Positions 48,072 through 56,758 of a stretch of 64,000 bases of DNA are shown here, piece after piece (positions within the stretch are counted from its first letter, which is position 1; each line of letters starts with the position of its first letter). Made by a program: the position numbers and the translations under genes. Location: assembly GCA_947489325.1 (NCBI GenBank), contig CANLDA010000008.1, forward strand, positions 103,583-167,582, given 5' to 3'. The stretch comes from an uncultured Paracoccaceae bacterium (GTDB lineage: Bacteria; Pseudomonadota; Alphaproteobacteria; Rhodobacterales; Rhodobacteraceae). Below the pieces are notes generated by a model. The model saw only the letters and a list, made by a program, of their open reading frames with translations, was not told the origin of the DNA and searched no databases.

Positions 48072-49175
48072 TTAATCCAAGATAACGATTGATTGACCAA
48101 GAGCGTCGACATCTGGCCGCACGCCCAAACCAATCCCTTTGGGAGGGGCGATACGGCCATTGCTACGTGTGGGGCCCTCCGGGGCAAGGCATGGACCGAC
48201 ATAATGACTTAGGTCGCAGGTGTTCATAAGGCCACGTTCCGGGGTGGCGGCAGCGAGATGCAAGAGGGCGGCGGTGGTGATATCGCTGCCCCAAGTGTCC
48301 TCGATACACATCTGCGTGCCAAGGCTCAGGCACAGATCACGACATTGACGCATGGCAGACAGCCCACCAATTTTGGACAGTTTGAGGGCTGCGGCGTCCA
48401 TGCATCCGGCCTGATGGCCCGCAATGATTGAAGCGATGTCAAAGGCGCTTTCATCCAGTTTCATGGGCAGACCGGTGGCCGCACGCACATGGGCGCACTC
48501 CGATAAGGTGGCGCAGGGTTGTTCCAGCATTATGTCCAGATGCGCCACTGCGCGGCCCACACGGGTGGCATTCAGCGCATCTGCCCCACAGTTCCAGTCG
48601 CCATAGACAAGAGGGCCTGCGCCCACGGCCTCGCGTACTTTGATCAGGCGTTCGGCATCGGTCTGCCAGTTGTTATCAGCCCCCAGTTTCACCTGAAATT
48701 GCCGCATGCCCTGTCCGTAAGCCTCGCGTGCCATTGCGGCCATGTCATCAGGCGCAATGCAGGTGATGGAATGATACAGCGCCATGTCTTTTTGCTGACG
48801 CCCGCCCAGCAGGGCATAGAGCGGCAGGTTTGCGGCCTGTGCGGTCAGATCCCAAAGGGCTGTGTCTATGGCGGATTTGGCATAGGGATGGCCTTGCAGG
48901 TGTTTGTTGAGACGCCCCATCACGGCCTCGGGGCCGATGGGGTCGGCTCCGAGCAAGACAGGGGCCATTTCCGTGATGGCAGGCACAACGCCATCGGCAT
49001 AGGCGGGCAGGTAGTGGGGAATGGGGCAGACCTCTCCCCAACCTTGCAGGCCGCTGTCGGTGTCAAGGCGCACAACAACCGAAGTGGTTGTGTCGCAGGT
49101 TTTGCCATCAGCCATGTAATAGGTTTCATGGCTGGTAAGTGGGACATGCCAAAGGGTGATGCGATTAATTTTCAT
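48072..49175 (-). CDS. Mandelate racemase/muconate lactonizing family enzyme (paralogue 1)
   Basis: A 367-residue enolase-superfamily protein. Catalytic lysines appear in FQVKLGAD (second strand) and LKLSKIGGL (sixth strand). Metal ligands are in YGDWNCG, LEQPC and KLDES. Having a lysine on both faces fits proton-transfer racemase or epimerase chemistry, as in 4-hydroxyproline-betaine epimerase-like members. ATG 49175 is chosen; the frame upstream to 49262 is in the repeat-bearing spacer. Substrate assignment is an inference from motif and context. Confidence 0.85.
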   Translation of the reverse strand: MKINRITLWHVPLTSHETYYMADGKTCDTTTSVVVRLDTDSGLQGWGEVCPIPHYLPAYADGVVPAITEMAPVLLGADPIGPEAVMGRLNKHLQGHPYAKSAIDTALWDLTAQAANLPLYALLGGRQQKDMALYHSITCIAPDDMAAMAREAYGQGMRQFQVKLGADNNWQTDAERLIKVREAVGAGPLVYGDWNCGADALNATRVGRAVAHLDIMLEQPCATLSECAHVRAATGLPMKLDESAFDIASIIAGHQAGCMDAAALKLSKIGGLSAMRQCRDLCLSLGTQMCIEDTWGSDITTAALLHLAAATPERGLMNTCDLSHYVGPCLAPEGPTRSNGRIAPPKGIGLGVRPDVDALGQSIVILD

Positions 49176-49227
49176 AATGTAGCGTTCATGAGGTATTGCG
49201 CCGCGCATGCGCACGTCGCGCGGGGAA

Positions 49228-49294
49228 GGGGGCTGTCTGCCCCCTCTGGGCCAGAGGCCCATTCACCCCCGAGGATATTTTGGCCAAGAAGAAG
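49228..49294. repeat. Rhodobacteraceae-type intergenic element, copy 1
   Basis: It contains a GGGGG-N7-CCCCC hairpin, a second dyad (CCTCTGG-G-CCAGAGG) and the core CCCCC-GAG-GATATTTT followed by GGCCAAGAAGAAG. A second copy with the same order of parts lies at 54157-54211. Both start within about 20 bases beyond a stop codon on the minus strand, so they may act in termination or mRNA stability. Confidence 0.65.
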
Positions 49295-49296
49295 CA

Positions 49297-50403
49297 TCAT
49301 GCATAGGTGGCGACAGGATCGCCCAAAAGGGTGGGGTTAGGGGTGACGCCAAGGCCGGGCGCGCTGGGCGGGGTGGCAAAGCCGTTTTGGTTGCGTGCGC
49401 CCTGTCCCGGTACCGGGTCAACACTGAGGTGATAGTGGCAGAGCCAGCTGGCGAGGCGGTTGGCCTCAGGAGTTGAGGCCGCAAGGTGGATGGCAGCCGT
49501 GTCGGCTAGGGCTGAGCCGCCCAAGTCTTCGATATGCATTTGCCAGCCGACAGAGACGCCAAAATCGCGAATTTGGCGTGCGCGGGTGAGGCCGCCAACG
49601 CGGTTGGGTTTGACCTTGACGCCTTCGCAGGCGCGGCGTTGCCATGCCTCTAAGTGATCTTGAAAGCTGTGCATGCATTCATCCAGCATGATCGGATTGG
49701 AAACGCGACTGGCGACATGGGCGCATTGGTCGAGGGTTTCGCAGGGCTGTTCCACCCAGTCACGCGCGGTGACGGAATTAAGCACCTGAATGGCGGTGGC
49801 GGGTTGCCACGCGCGGTTGACGTCAAAGGTGACTTTGTGACCTGCCGGAAGATTTGAGGAGATCGCCTCGATGCGGGCGATATCCATGTCTATGTCAGTG
49901 CCGCCGACTTTGGCAGAATGCACGGTATAGCCTTTGGCCGCCGCCTTTTGGATGAGGGTGAGCATTTCATCTGGCGTGCCGGTAGAGATGGAAGAGTTGA
50001 CGGCGACGGGGGTGGCCGCATTGCCGCCCAGCAGTTGCCAGAGCGGCAGGCCGGTGGATTTGCCAAGGATATCCCAGCAGGCCATGTCGATAGGGGATTT
50101 CACATAAGGATGCCCCGGCAGTTGCACATCCATCACGCGGTTGATGTGATCAAGGCTGCGGGGGTCTTGCCCGATGAGGGCGGGGGCAAGGGTTTCGATG
50201 CCCGCCCGGATACCGGGGCCGTGAGCGGGCAGATAGGTGTGGCCCCATGGGCAGCCCTCGCCCCAGCCGCTGAGACCTTCGTCGGTGTCGATGCGCACAA
50301 AGGTGCTGTCGAGTTTTTCAAATTTCAGACGCCCGCCAGAGAGATAGTACGGCTCGTTCAACGGCAGGTCGATCTGATAGACGGTGAGGCGCGTGATTTT
50401 CAT
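49297..50403 (-). CDS. Mandelate racemase/muconate lactonizing family enzyme (paralogue 2)
   Basis: A 368-residue enolase-superfamily protein. Candidate catalytic lysines lie in HSAKVGGTD and VKVKPNRVGGL, with metal ligands in TFDVNRAW, VEQPC and MLDECM. It differs from its two neighbours around both lysines, so it may act on a different substrate or stereoisomer. It is followed by the repeat element and the first paralogue, and preceded by a small cupin gene. Confidence 0.85.
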   Translation of the reverse strand: MKITRLTVYQIDLPLNEPYYLSGGRLKFEKLDSTFVRIDTDEGLSGWGEGCPWGHTYLPAHGPGIRAGIETLAPALIGQDPRSLDHINRVMDVQLPGHPYVKSPIDMACWDILGKSTGLPLWQLLGGNAATPVAVNSSISTGTPDEMLTLIQKAAAKGYTVHSAKVGGTDIDMDIARIEAISSNLPAGHKVTFDVNRAWQPATAIQVLNSVTARDWVEQPCETLDQCAHVASRVSNPIMLDECMHSFQDHLEAWQRRACEGVKVKPNRVGGLTRARQIRDFGVSVGWQMHIEDLGGSALADTAAIHLAASTPEANRLASWLCHYHLSVDPVPGQGARNQNGFATPPSAPGLGVTPNPTLLGDPVATYA

Positions 50404-50454
50404 GGGGCTATCCTGTGGCGGCGCAAGTTTGAGTGTTTGGGGACAATTAAAAGA

Positions 50455-50736
50455 TCACTTCAATTCAACCTCGACGAATGACATGGGAGTGGGGCCTGCG
50501 TTGGTGACATTGTGTTCCACCCCTTGATTGCGGCGATATGCGGTACCGGCGGGCACGGTGACGGTTGTGATTTCGCCGCCGGGCAGCTCGATGCGCATGT
50601 GGCAGTCGGTGATGGCGGTGATGACATAGTCGTATTCATGGATGTGCCAGCCGGTGGCCTCGCCCGGGGCGAAATCAAAACGCGAGACACGCACGCGGCT
50701 GTCATCAATCATCTGAGTGGCGGAGCAATTACACAT
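50455..50736 (-). CDS. Small single-domain cupin protein
   Basis: A 93-residue cupin. The metal motif region reads GWHIHEYDYVITAITD, with a second region VPAGTAYRRNQGVEHNV that supplies a histidine. It starts by a one-base overlap (TAATG) with the stop of paralogue 3. A role as an isomerase, lyase or ligand-binding accessory of the pathway is possible, and none can be chosen from sequence. Confidence 0.8.
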   Translation of the reverse strand: MCNCSATQMIDDSRVRVSRFDFAPGEATGWHIHEYDYVITAITDCHMRIELPGGEITTVTVPAGTAYRRNQGVEHNVTNAGPTPMSFVEVELK

Positions 50737-51845
50737 TATTGGGCCTCATAAGTTGCGACGGGTGCGCCGAGGCTATCGAAATCTGGGATAACGCCAAGGC
50801 CTGGCGTGTCTGTGGCATACAGTTTTCCGTCACTGGTCGTAGGACCGCCAATGCCGGTGTTGCGAGTGTTGTAGTTCATGAGGTCGGTGGTGTTTTGCAG
50901 ATACTCTGCCGGAGTGGAGGCGGCAAAATGGGCAACTGCGGCGGTGGTGATCTGGCCGCCCCATGTGTCTTCGGACACCACGGCGATGCGGTTGTCGATC
51001 AGGAAATCGCGGACACGCCGGGCCTTGGACAGCCCTCCGAGATTGGAAATCTTGAGGCAGCAAATTTCGGCCCCGCGATCATTGACGATGCGACGGGCCA
51101 TGTGGATGTCGGTGACGCATTCATCCAATTTCATCGGTTGCTGGGCAATACGGCGTACTTGTTGGCATTCCTCATAGGTCTTACAAGGCTGTTCGAGGAT
51201 GAAATCCAGATCATTGGTGGCGCGTGCCACACGGATGGCATTGTCGACGCGCCAACCCTGATTGGCGTCGGCCATGGCTTTTTCGCCGGGTTTCAAAAGC
51301 GACACGGCCTCGCGGATGCGCTCAATGTCCAGAACGTAATCTGCCCCAACCTTGATTTGAAATTGTCGATAGCCAGCGGCGCGGTGCTGATCCAGTTCGG
51401 TAATGGTTTCAGGGACAGATTTTTGCGGAGCGACCCGATACATGGGCGTACCGTCACACAGCTTGCCGCCCATCAGCATCCAGACTGGTTGGCTGCTGGC
51501 CTGTCCCAAAATATCCCAGAATGCCGCATCAAACGGGGCTTTGGCATAGCCGTGGCCCTGCACGATATTGTCCATCAGCTGCTCCATGCGGGCAACCTGG
51601 CGCGGGTCTTGGTCCAGCAGATGAGGCGCGGCGAGCCGGGCAAAGGCCTCGACACCTTCGGAATGGGCGACCATGTAGTTTTCACCACATGGTGTGAATT
51701 CGCCGCATCCTTGCAGGCCTGCATCCGTGTCTATCACCACAACAGAGGCTTTGGCGGTGGTGATCGGGTTGCCAGCTCCCCAGGTATAGGTGCCACCAAC
51801 ATAGGGCAGATCGGTTTTGTAGATGCGGATACGGGTGATTTTCAT
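50736..51845 (-). CDS. Mandelate racemase/muconate lactonizing family enzyme (paralogue 3)
   Basis: A 369-residue enolase-superfamily protein with lysines in FQIKVGAD and LKISNLGGL and metal ligands in MADANQGW, LEQPC and KLDECVTD. It resembles paralogue 1 at the second strand, but has asparagine where paralogue 1 has the second lysine of LKLSK. It starts 3 bases after the first DddQ-type cupin stop, so it belongs to the same transcript. Confidence 0.85.
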   Translation of the reverse strand: MKITRIRIYKTDLPYVGGTYTWGAGNPITTAKASVVVIDTDAGLQGCGEFTPCGENYMVAHSEGVEAFARLAAPHLLDQDPRQVARMEQLMDNIVQGHGYAKAPFDAAFWDILGQASSQPVWMLMGGKLCDGTPMYRVAPQKSVPETITELDQHRAAGYRQFQIKVGADYVLDIERIREAVSLLKPGEKAMADANQGWRVDNAIRVARATNDLDFILEQPCKTYEECQQVRRIAQQPMKLDECVTDIHMARRIVNDRGAEICCLKISNLGGLSKARRVRDFLIDNRIAVVSEDTWGGQITTAAVAHFAASTPAEYLQNTTDLMNYNTRNTGIGGPTTSDGKLYATDTPGLGVIPDFDSLGAPVATYEAQ

Positions 51846-51848
51846 GGG

Positions 51849-52439
51849 TTATCCGTCCATTCTGGGAGGATCGGCAAGGCCAGCGCCCCGCCAGAGAACA
51901 AAGGTGAGAATACCACTGTTATGTGTGGTCAGGGCATGGGGTTGGTTGCTGGCGTGAAACATGGTGTCGCCAGCCCTGAGCAGCTTGGGTTCATGACCTT
52001 CGACCTCAAACGTGGCCTCGCCCGATACCACAAAATAGAGCTCTTCGGGGGCGTGCAAATGCCATGGGTAATACAGGTTTGGACCCCAATAGCCGACGGT
52101 CATGCGGGTGATGTCGGTTTGGAAATACCCGTCGCGGGGGCCTGCCAGTTCGAACCAGCCAAAGCGGCGCAGAAAATCCGCGCCAACCTCTTCTTCGGTA
52201 TAAGTCAGGTTCCATTGAACGTGATCAGCCATCGCCAGAAGGGCGTCTTGCAAAGGTTGGGTGAGAGCGGTGGCCGCGCCGGGATGTTGACGCATCTCAC
52301 CTAATGCGGGGATGGCGCGGGGGGTGCGGTTCGCGAAGGGCATGTCCTTGGGCCATGGTATGAAATCGCGCAAGGCAGGAACGTTTTGCGCGCATGTCGC
52401 AGCGGCAGCCAGAGTGGTATCAAACAGAGAGCGTGTCAT
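51849..52439 (-). CDS. dddQ: DddQ-type cupin, DMSP lyase-like (copy 1)
   Basis: A 196-residue cupin that matches the DddQ family of DMSP lyases, which cleave dimethylsulfoniopropionate to dimethyl sulfide and acrylate. The metal/catalytic motif is HLHAPEELY, giving H127, H129, E133 and Y135, with H168 in QPHAL. All the residues expected for this fold's metal site and tyrosine base are present. It lies in tandem with a second copy and next to three enolase-family genes. Activity on DMSP itself is inferred; a related natural substrate is possible. Confidence 0.8.
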   Translation of the reverse strand: MTRSLFDTTLAAAATCAQNVPALRDFIPWPKDMPFANRTPRAIPALGEMRQHPGAATALTQPLQDALLAMADHVQWNLTYTEEEVGADFLRRFGWFELAGPRDGYFQTDITRMTVGYWGPNLYYPWHLHAPEELYFVVSGEATFEVEGHEPKLLRAGDTMFHASNQPHALTTHNSGILTFVLWRGAGLADPPRMDG

Positions 52440-53035
52440 GTTGTTCCTTTGGGGTCGCTCAGCACTGGGGCCGTTTGCAAATCACCACGCCACAGAACAT
52501 AGGCCATGACGGGTTTATCATGGGTGCGCATCGCGTGGGGGCGGTTTGTTGGATGAAAGGCGCTGTCACCGGGGCGCAGCGTGCGTGGGGTCTCTCCCTC
52601 CAGCAGGAATTCGGCCTCTCCTGCGATCACGTGATAGAGTTCTTCGGCGGGGTGATGGTGCCAAGTGTACCAAAGGCCTGCGGGCATATAGACCACAAAG
52701 CTGCGCATTTGATCTGAATTGAAAGGACCGCCTGCGCCAATGAGCTCATAACAGCCAAAGCGGGTGAGGAAATCATCGCCAATGGCCGTGTTCTTATAGG
52801 TTTCACGCCATGGGGCCACGGGAGAGGCGGCAACCCATGCATCGCGAAAGGCGGCAAGGTCGGGCGTTGTGGACAAATCGCTGTCAGCCTCCATCAGGCG
52901 GGCGGCATTGATGTGGTGGCTGGGTAGGTCCTGATAGATCAGATCGGTTGGAAAGGGGCAAAAGGCGCTGATGTCAGGGTGTGCATGCACCTTTTGCGCC
53001 TCGTTTAGCAGAGCGTTGAAAAGTGTTTCTTTCAT
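52436..53035 (-). CDS. dddQ: DddQ-type cupin, DMSP lyase-like (copy 2)
   Basis: A 199-residue paralogue with motif HHHPAEELY, giving H126, H128, E132 and Y134, and H167 in RPHAM. It shares the cupin layout with copy 1, but the N-terminal half differs clearly, so this is an old duplication rather than a recent one. It overlaps copy 1 and the upstream oxidoreductase gene by 4 bases each. Confidence 0.8.
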   Translation of the reverse strand: MKETLFNALLNEAQKVHAHPDISAFCPFPTDLIYQDLPSHHINAARLMEADSDLSTTPDLAAFRDAWVAASPVAPWRETYKNTAIGDDFLTRFGCYELIGAGGPFNSDQMRSFVVYMPAGLWYTWHHHPAEELYHVIAGEAEFLLEGETPRTLRPGDSAFHPTNRPHAMRTHDKPVMAYVLWRGDLQTAPVLSDPKGTT

Positions 53036-54129
53036 GGGGTCACCACAATGTTGCCGACGTAGGTTTTGGCGATAAATGCCTCTTGTGCCTTGGCAAGATC
53101 GGCCAGCGGGAAGGTGTGTGCGAGCAAAGGGCGCAATGTGCCGGCTTCGATCATCTGAACCACCCGCTGCATGGTGCCGGGGGGGCAGATGGTGGCGCCG
53201 GTCAGTTGCAGGTCTTTGTAAACCAGTTGGCGCAGGTCAAACTGTGTCATCTGACCGGCAATGCAGCCGGATGTGGAATAGCGTCCGCCCTGACGCAAGG
53301 CATTGATCAGCGCCGTGAACATCGGCGCGCCAACCACATCAAGGGCGATGTCGATAGGGCCGCCTGCGGCAGCGCGAATGGCGGTCTCTAGATCGTCGGT
53401 GGCGCGATCAATCACGGTCTCGGCCCCGAGATCACGCAGCAGATCGGCTTTGGCCATGCTGGCCACGGCAATCACCCGGCATCCGCGCAGACGGCAGAGC
53501 TGAATTGCAGCAGAGCCAACGCCGCCAGAGGCCCCAGTAATGACCACAGTCTCACCGGGTCTGGGCGCCGTGCGCTGCACAAGGTTTTCAGCAGTGGTGT
53601 AGGCGCAAGGAAATGTCGCCAGTTCGGCGTCGCTCAGGGGGCTGTTGATGGGCAAGGCGTTGGCCGCGCGCACCTTAGTGTATTGGGCAAAGCCGCCGTT
53701 GCATTCAGAACCAAAATATTGCGAGGTTTCAGGGTTTAACCAGTCGCCATGTGACAAAAGCCATGGGTCAATGATCACCCGTTCGCCAATCCGGGCGTGA
53801 TCAACGCCCGCGCCAACCGCCACGACATGACCCACCACATCGGCGCCCTGAATGACCGGAAAATTCAGTGAGCCGCTGCCCCAGCTGGCATCCTCAGCGT
53901 CGGCTTCGTCAAATCCGGCAGAGGCACCGCTGCCCAGATGGGCGTCAACCGATTTGGAATACCAGGCTGTGCGGGTGTTGATGTCGGTGTTGTTCAGACC
54001 ACAGGCACCCACCTTAATCAGTACCTCATCCTTATCAGGGATCGGAGTGGGAGCAGTGCCGTAAACAAGTTTATCCAACCCGCCATGGCCGGTCAGCAAG
54101 ACTGCGTGCATGGTGTCCGGTATGGTCAT
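53032..54129 (-). CDS. Zinc-type alcohol dehydrogenase/quinone oxidoreductase-like protein
   Basis: A 365-residue medium-chain reductase. The N-terminal catalytic domain includes VLIKVGACGLNNTDINTRTA and the nucleotide-binding domain VVITGASGGVGSAAIQLCRL. The start is ATG 54129 behind AGGAGG; the extra upstream frame lies in the repeat element. By analogy to AcuI-type acryloyl-CoA reductases, a role after DMSP cleavage is possible, but similarity to AcuI is not established. It could equally oxidise another intermediate. Confidence 0.82.
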   Translation of the reverse strand: MTIPDTMHAVLLTGHGGLDKLVYGTAPTPIPDKDEVLIKVGACGLNNTDINTRTAWYSKSVDAHLGSGASAGFDEADAEDASWGSGSLNFPVIQGADVVGHVVAVGAGVDHARIGERVIIDPWLLSHGDWLNPETSQYFGSECNGGFAQYTKVRAANALPINSPLSDAELATFPCAYTTAENLVQRTAPRPGETVVITGASGGVGSAAIQLCRLRGCRVIAVASMAKADLLRDLGAETVIDRATDDLETAIRAAAGGPIDIALDVVGAPMFTALINALRQGGRYSTSGCIAGQMTQFDLRQLVYKDLQLTGATICPPGTMQRVVQMIEAGTLRPLLAHTFPLADLAKAQEAFIAKTYVGNIVVTP

Positions 54130-54156
54130 CCTGTCCTCCTGTTTGAAAGGGAGGAA

Positions 54157-54211
54157 GGGGGCGCTGCCCCCCGCCTGCGGCGCCCCCCGGGATATTTTAC
54201 CCAAGAAGAAG
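54157..54211. repeat. Rhodobacteraceae-type intergenic element, copy 2
   Basis: A GGGGG-CGCTG-CCCCC hairpin and the core CCCCCC-GG-GATATTTT followed by ACCCAAGAAGAAG. It matches copy 1 at 49228-49294 in the order of parts and lies 17 bases past the flavoprotein stop on the minus strand. Confidence 0.65.
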
Positions 54212-54228
54212 CCGATATGGTGCTGCGT

Positions 54229-56688
54229 TTACGCATCTGTGCGCGGCAAGGTTGAGGACGGATCATAGGCAGGTTCGCCCAGAATGCGCGCGGCGCGGGG
54301 CTCTCCTGCGATCAGCACCTCAAGGTCGGTGCCGGGCACGTTGGCGTGGGGTTTGATATAGGCGAAAGCAAGGATTTTGCCGACGCTGTGGCCATAGGCG
54401 ACAGAGGCGGTGGAGCCGACGACCTGACCATTCAGGCGAATGGCTTCGCCGCCGTGGCCATCCTCGACGCCGTCTGGATCAATTTCCAGATAGGCGCAGA
54501 CCCATGGCATGCCCCCTGCCTCGGCTTGTTTGGCACTGGTGCGGGTGGCATCCGCGCCAAGATAGTCCTTGTCCAGTCGGGCAAAGCGCATAACGTCTGC
54601 CTCTGACAAGGTGACTTCGTTGGTCAACTCGCCCGCGCCTTTGAAGCCTTTTTCCATGCGCAACGCGTTCATGGCAAAGCTGCCGTAATCGGTGATGCCG
54701 TGGGCTTCTCCGGCGGTCCAGAGTGCGTCATAGATGGCAAGGGCGTTTTCGCGGGGGATGTGAAATTCCCAGCCAAGTTCGCCCGCATAGGACATGCGAA
54801 AGGCCCAGAGGTCGTGGCCTGCAACCTTGATTTGTTGCGCCGTAAGCCAGCGAAAACCTGCATTGCTGAGGTCAGCATCGGTGCACTGGCTTAGAACGTC
54901 ACGGGCACGCGGACCGTTGAGTGTGAGTGCGGCCCAGTCGTCCGACAGTTTAGTCACGGTGAGTGTTTCGTCTGTTTGGTGTTGGTGCAGATGATCCAGC
55001 AGGCGGTTTTCAAAGAAAGCGGCGCAGACCAGATAATACGCATCATCCACCAATTTGACGACGGTGGTTTCAAGCTCGATCCGGCCACGGCGGTTGAGCA
55101 TATGGGTGAGCGCAATGCCACCGATCTTTTGCGGCAGGCGGTTGGCGACCAACCCATCAAGGAAGGTTTCCGCATCGGGGCCGGAGACTTTGATCTTGGT
55201 AAATGCGGAGATGTCCATGATGCCCACGGCCTCGCGCACGGCGCGGCATTCATGGGCGACCATGTCAAACACCTCATTTCGCTTAAAGCTGTAGTAATCG
55301 CGCTGTTCCACGCCATCGCGAGCAAACCAACGCGGGCGTTCGTGGCCAAAGACCTCTTCATAGACCGCGCCTTTTTCTTTCAGGCGCTCATACATGGGCG
55401 AGGGTTTTATGGGGCGACCGGCAAGGCGATTGAAGTGTGGAAACGGGATTTCGTGGCGCAATTTGTAATCTTCGTGCGCTTTTTCGATCTGCCAGTCCTT
55501 GATCGCATAGTCGCCAAAGCGGCGTGGATCAAATTCGCGCATATTGATGTTGGCGGCGCCATGAACCATCCATTTTGCCAACTCACGGGTCAGGCCTGGC
55601 CCCCAGCCGATGCCGATCTGTGTGCCGCAGCAGCACCAATAATTGCGCACGCCACCAGCGGGACCGACCATGGGGTTGCCATCGGGTGGGTGGCTGATTG
55701 CGCCGTGGACCTCGCGGGTGATGCCAAGGTCGGCAAAGATCGGCATGCGCTCCAATGAATTTTCCAGCCACGGCATGACGCGGTCATAATCGGCCTCAAA
55801 CAGCCAATTTTCATAATCCCATGGGCATTCATCGTGCCACACGGAATTGGAATTCTCTTTCTCATATATGCCGATGAGGCCTTTTTTCTGTTCCATGCGG
55901 ATATAGCCAGAGACCTGTTTGTCATCGCGGATGACGGGCAGTTCTGTGTCAAGGTTTTGAAATTCTGGCACTTCTTCGGTGACGAAGTAGTGGTGGGTCA
56001 TCGAGGTCATGGGCAGTTGCAGGCCGGACCATTCGCCCATTTGGCGGGCATAGGTGCCGCCAGCATTGACCACATGTTCGCAGGTGATGGTGCCTTTTTC
56101 GGTTTCGACCACCCATTCACCGGTGTCGGCCTGTGTGATGTTGATGGCGCGGCAGCGGCGGAAAATACGCACACCTTTTTGACGTGCGCCAGTGGCCATG
56201 GCCATGGTGACGTTTGATGGGTCAACGTGGCCGTCATCGGGTGTATAAAGCGCGCCAAGCACGCCATCGAGGTTGTAAAACGGATGTTTGGTGGCGATGA
56301 GCGCAGGGTCCACCAGTTCGATGTTGAACCCCAGTGCGCGACCGACGGACAGGGTGTGGCGCAGCCAGTCCATCTCGTCCGGTGTATAGGCAAGGCGGAA
56401 AGATCCGCAGCCATGCCATGTGACGGCCTGTCCGGTCTCTTCTTCCAGTGTTTTGGAATAAAGGCCGATGTTGTAATCCACCATCTTGCCCAACCCGTAA
56501 GAGCTGGTGGAATGGGTGATCTGCCCGGCTGCATGCCAGGTGGAACCGCTAGTAAGTTCGGCCTTTTCAAACAAAACCGTGTCGTCACCCCATCCTTCGT
56601 GGGCAAGGTGATAGGCAAGGCCGCAGCCCATGACGCCGCCGCCGACAATGACAACGCGGGCGTGGCTGGGCAGTTCTTTGGAGGACAT
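54229..56688 (-). CDS. Dimethylglycine/sarcosine dehydrogenase-like FAD protein with GcvT domain
   Basis: An 819-residue protein. The N-terminal DAO-type FAD domain begins VVIVGGGVMGCGLAYHLA, and the GSTWHAAGQ region resembles the covalent-FAD segment of dimethylglycine dehydrogenase. The C-terminal half is a GcvT-like folate-binding domain (ALTLNGPRARDVLSQ, SYAGELGWEFHIP). Such enzymes oxidatively remove N-methyl groups and pass the one-carbon unit to folate. ATG 56688 is chosen for the family N-terminus MSSKELPSHARVV. It is first in the leftward operon and divergent from the RpiR regulator. Confidence 0.88.
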   Translation of the reverse strand: MSSKELPSHARVVIVGGGVMGCGLAYHLAHEGWGDDTVLFEKAELTSGSTWHAAGQITHSTSSYGLGKMVDYNIGLYSKTLEEETGQAVTWHGCGSFRLAYTPDEMDWLRHTLSVGRALGFNIELVDPALIATKHPFYNLDGVLGALYTPDDGHVDPSNVTMAMATGARQKGVRIFRRCRAINITQADTGEWVVETEKGTITCEHVVNAGGTYARQMGEWSGLQLPMTSMTHHYFVTEEVPEFQNLDTELPVIRDDKQVSGYIRMEQKKGLIGIYEKENSNSVWHDECPWDYENWLFEADYDRVMPWLENSLERMPIFADLGITREVHGAISHPPDGNPMVGPAGGVRNYWCCCGTQIGIGWGPGLTRELAKWMVHGAANINMREFDPRRFGDYAIKDWQIEKAHEDYKLRHEIPFPHFNRLAGRPIKPSPMYERLKEKGAVYEEVFGHERPRWFARDGVEQRDYYSFKRNEVFDMVAHECRAVREAVGIMDISAFTKIKVSGPDAETFLDGLVANRLPQKIGGIALTHMLNRRGRIELETTVVKLVDDAYYLVCAAFFENRLLDHLHQHQTDETLTVTKLSDDWAALTLNGPRARDVLSQCTDADLSNAGFRWLTAQQIKVAGHDLWAFRMSYAGELGWEFHIPRENALAIYDALWTAGEAHGITDYGSFAMNALRMEKGFKGAGELTNEVTLSEADVMRFARLDKDYLGADATRTSAKQAEAGGMPWVCAYLEIDPDGVEDGHGGEAIRLNGQVVGSTASVAYGHSVGKILAFAYIKPHANVPGTDLEVLIAGEPRAARILGEPAYDPSSTLPRTDA

Positions 56689-56735
56689 TCGTTTTTTCCC
56701 ATTCCAGAGTCGCAAAACTGGTGGACAGGCTAAGC

Positions 56736-56747
56736 GTACATATGTAC
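56736..56747. promoter_or_regulatory. Perfect palindrome GTACATATGTAC in the divergent promoter
   Basis: A 12-base perfect palindrome in the 70-base gap between the leftward flavoprotein operon and the rightward RpiR-Rieske operon, 11 bases before the RpiR start. A likely operator for the RpiR regulator controlling both directions. Confidence 0.55.
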
Positions 56748-56758
56748 CTTCGTCAATC

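Noticed and set aside
50739..52304. 521-residue frame on the plus strand
   Set aside because: It runs opposite the enolase paralogue 3 and DddQ copy 1 genes, which both show family motifs. The frame is an antisense shadow with no domain.
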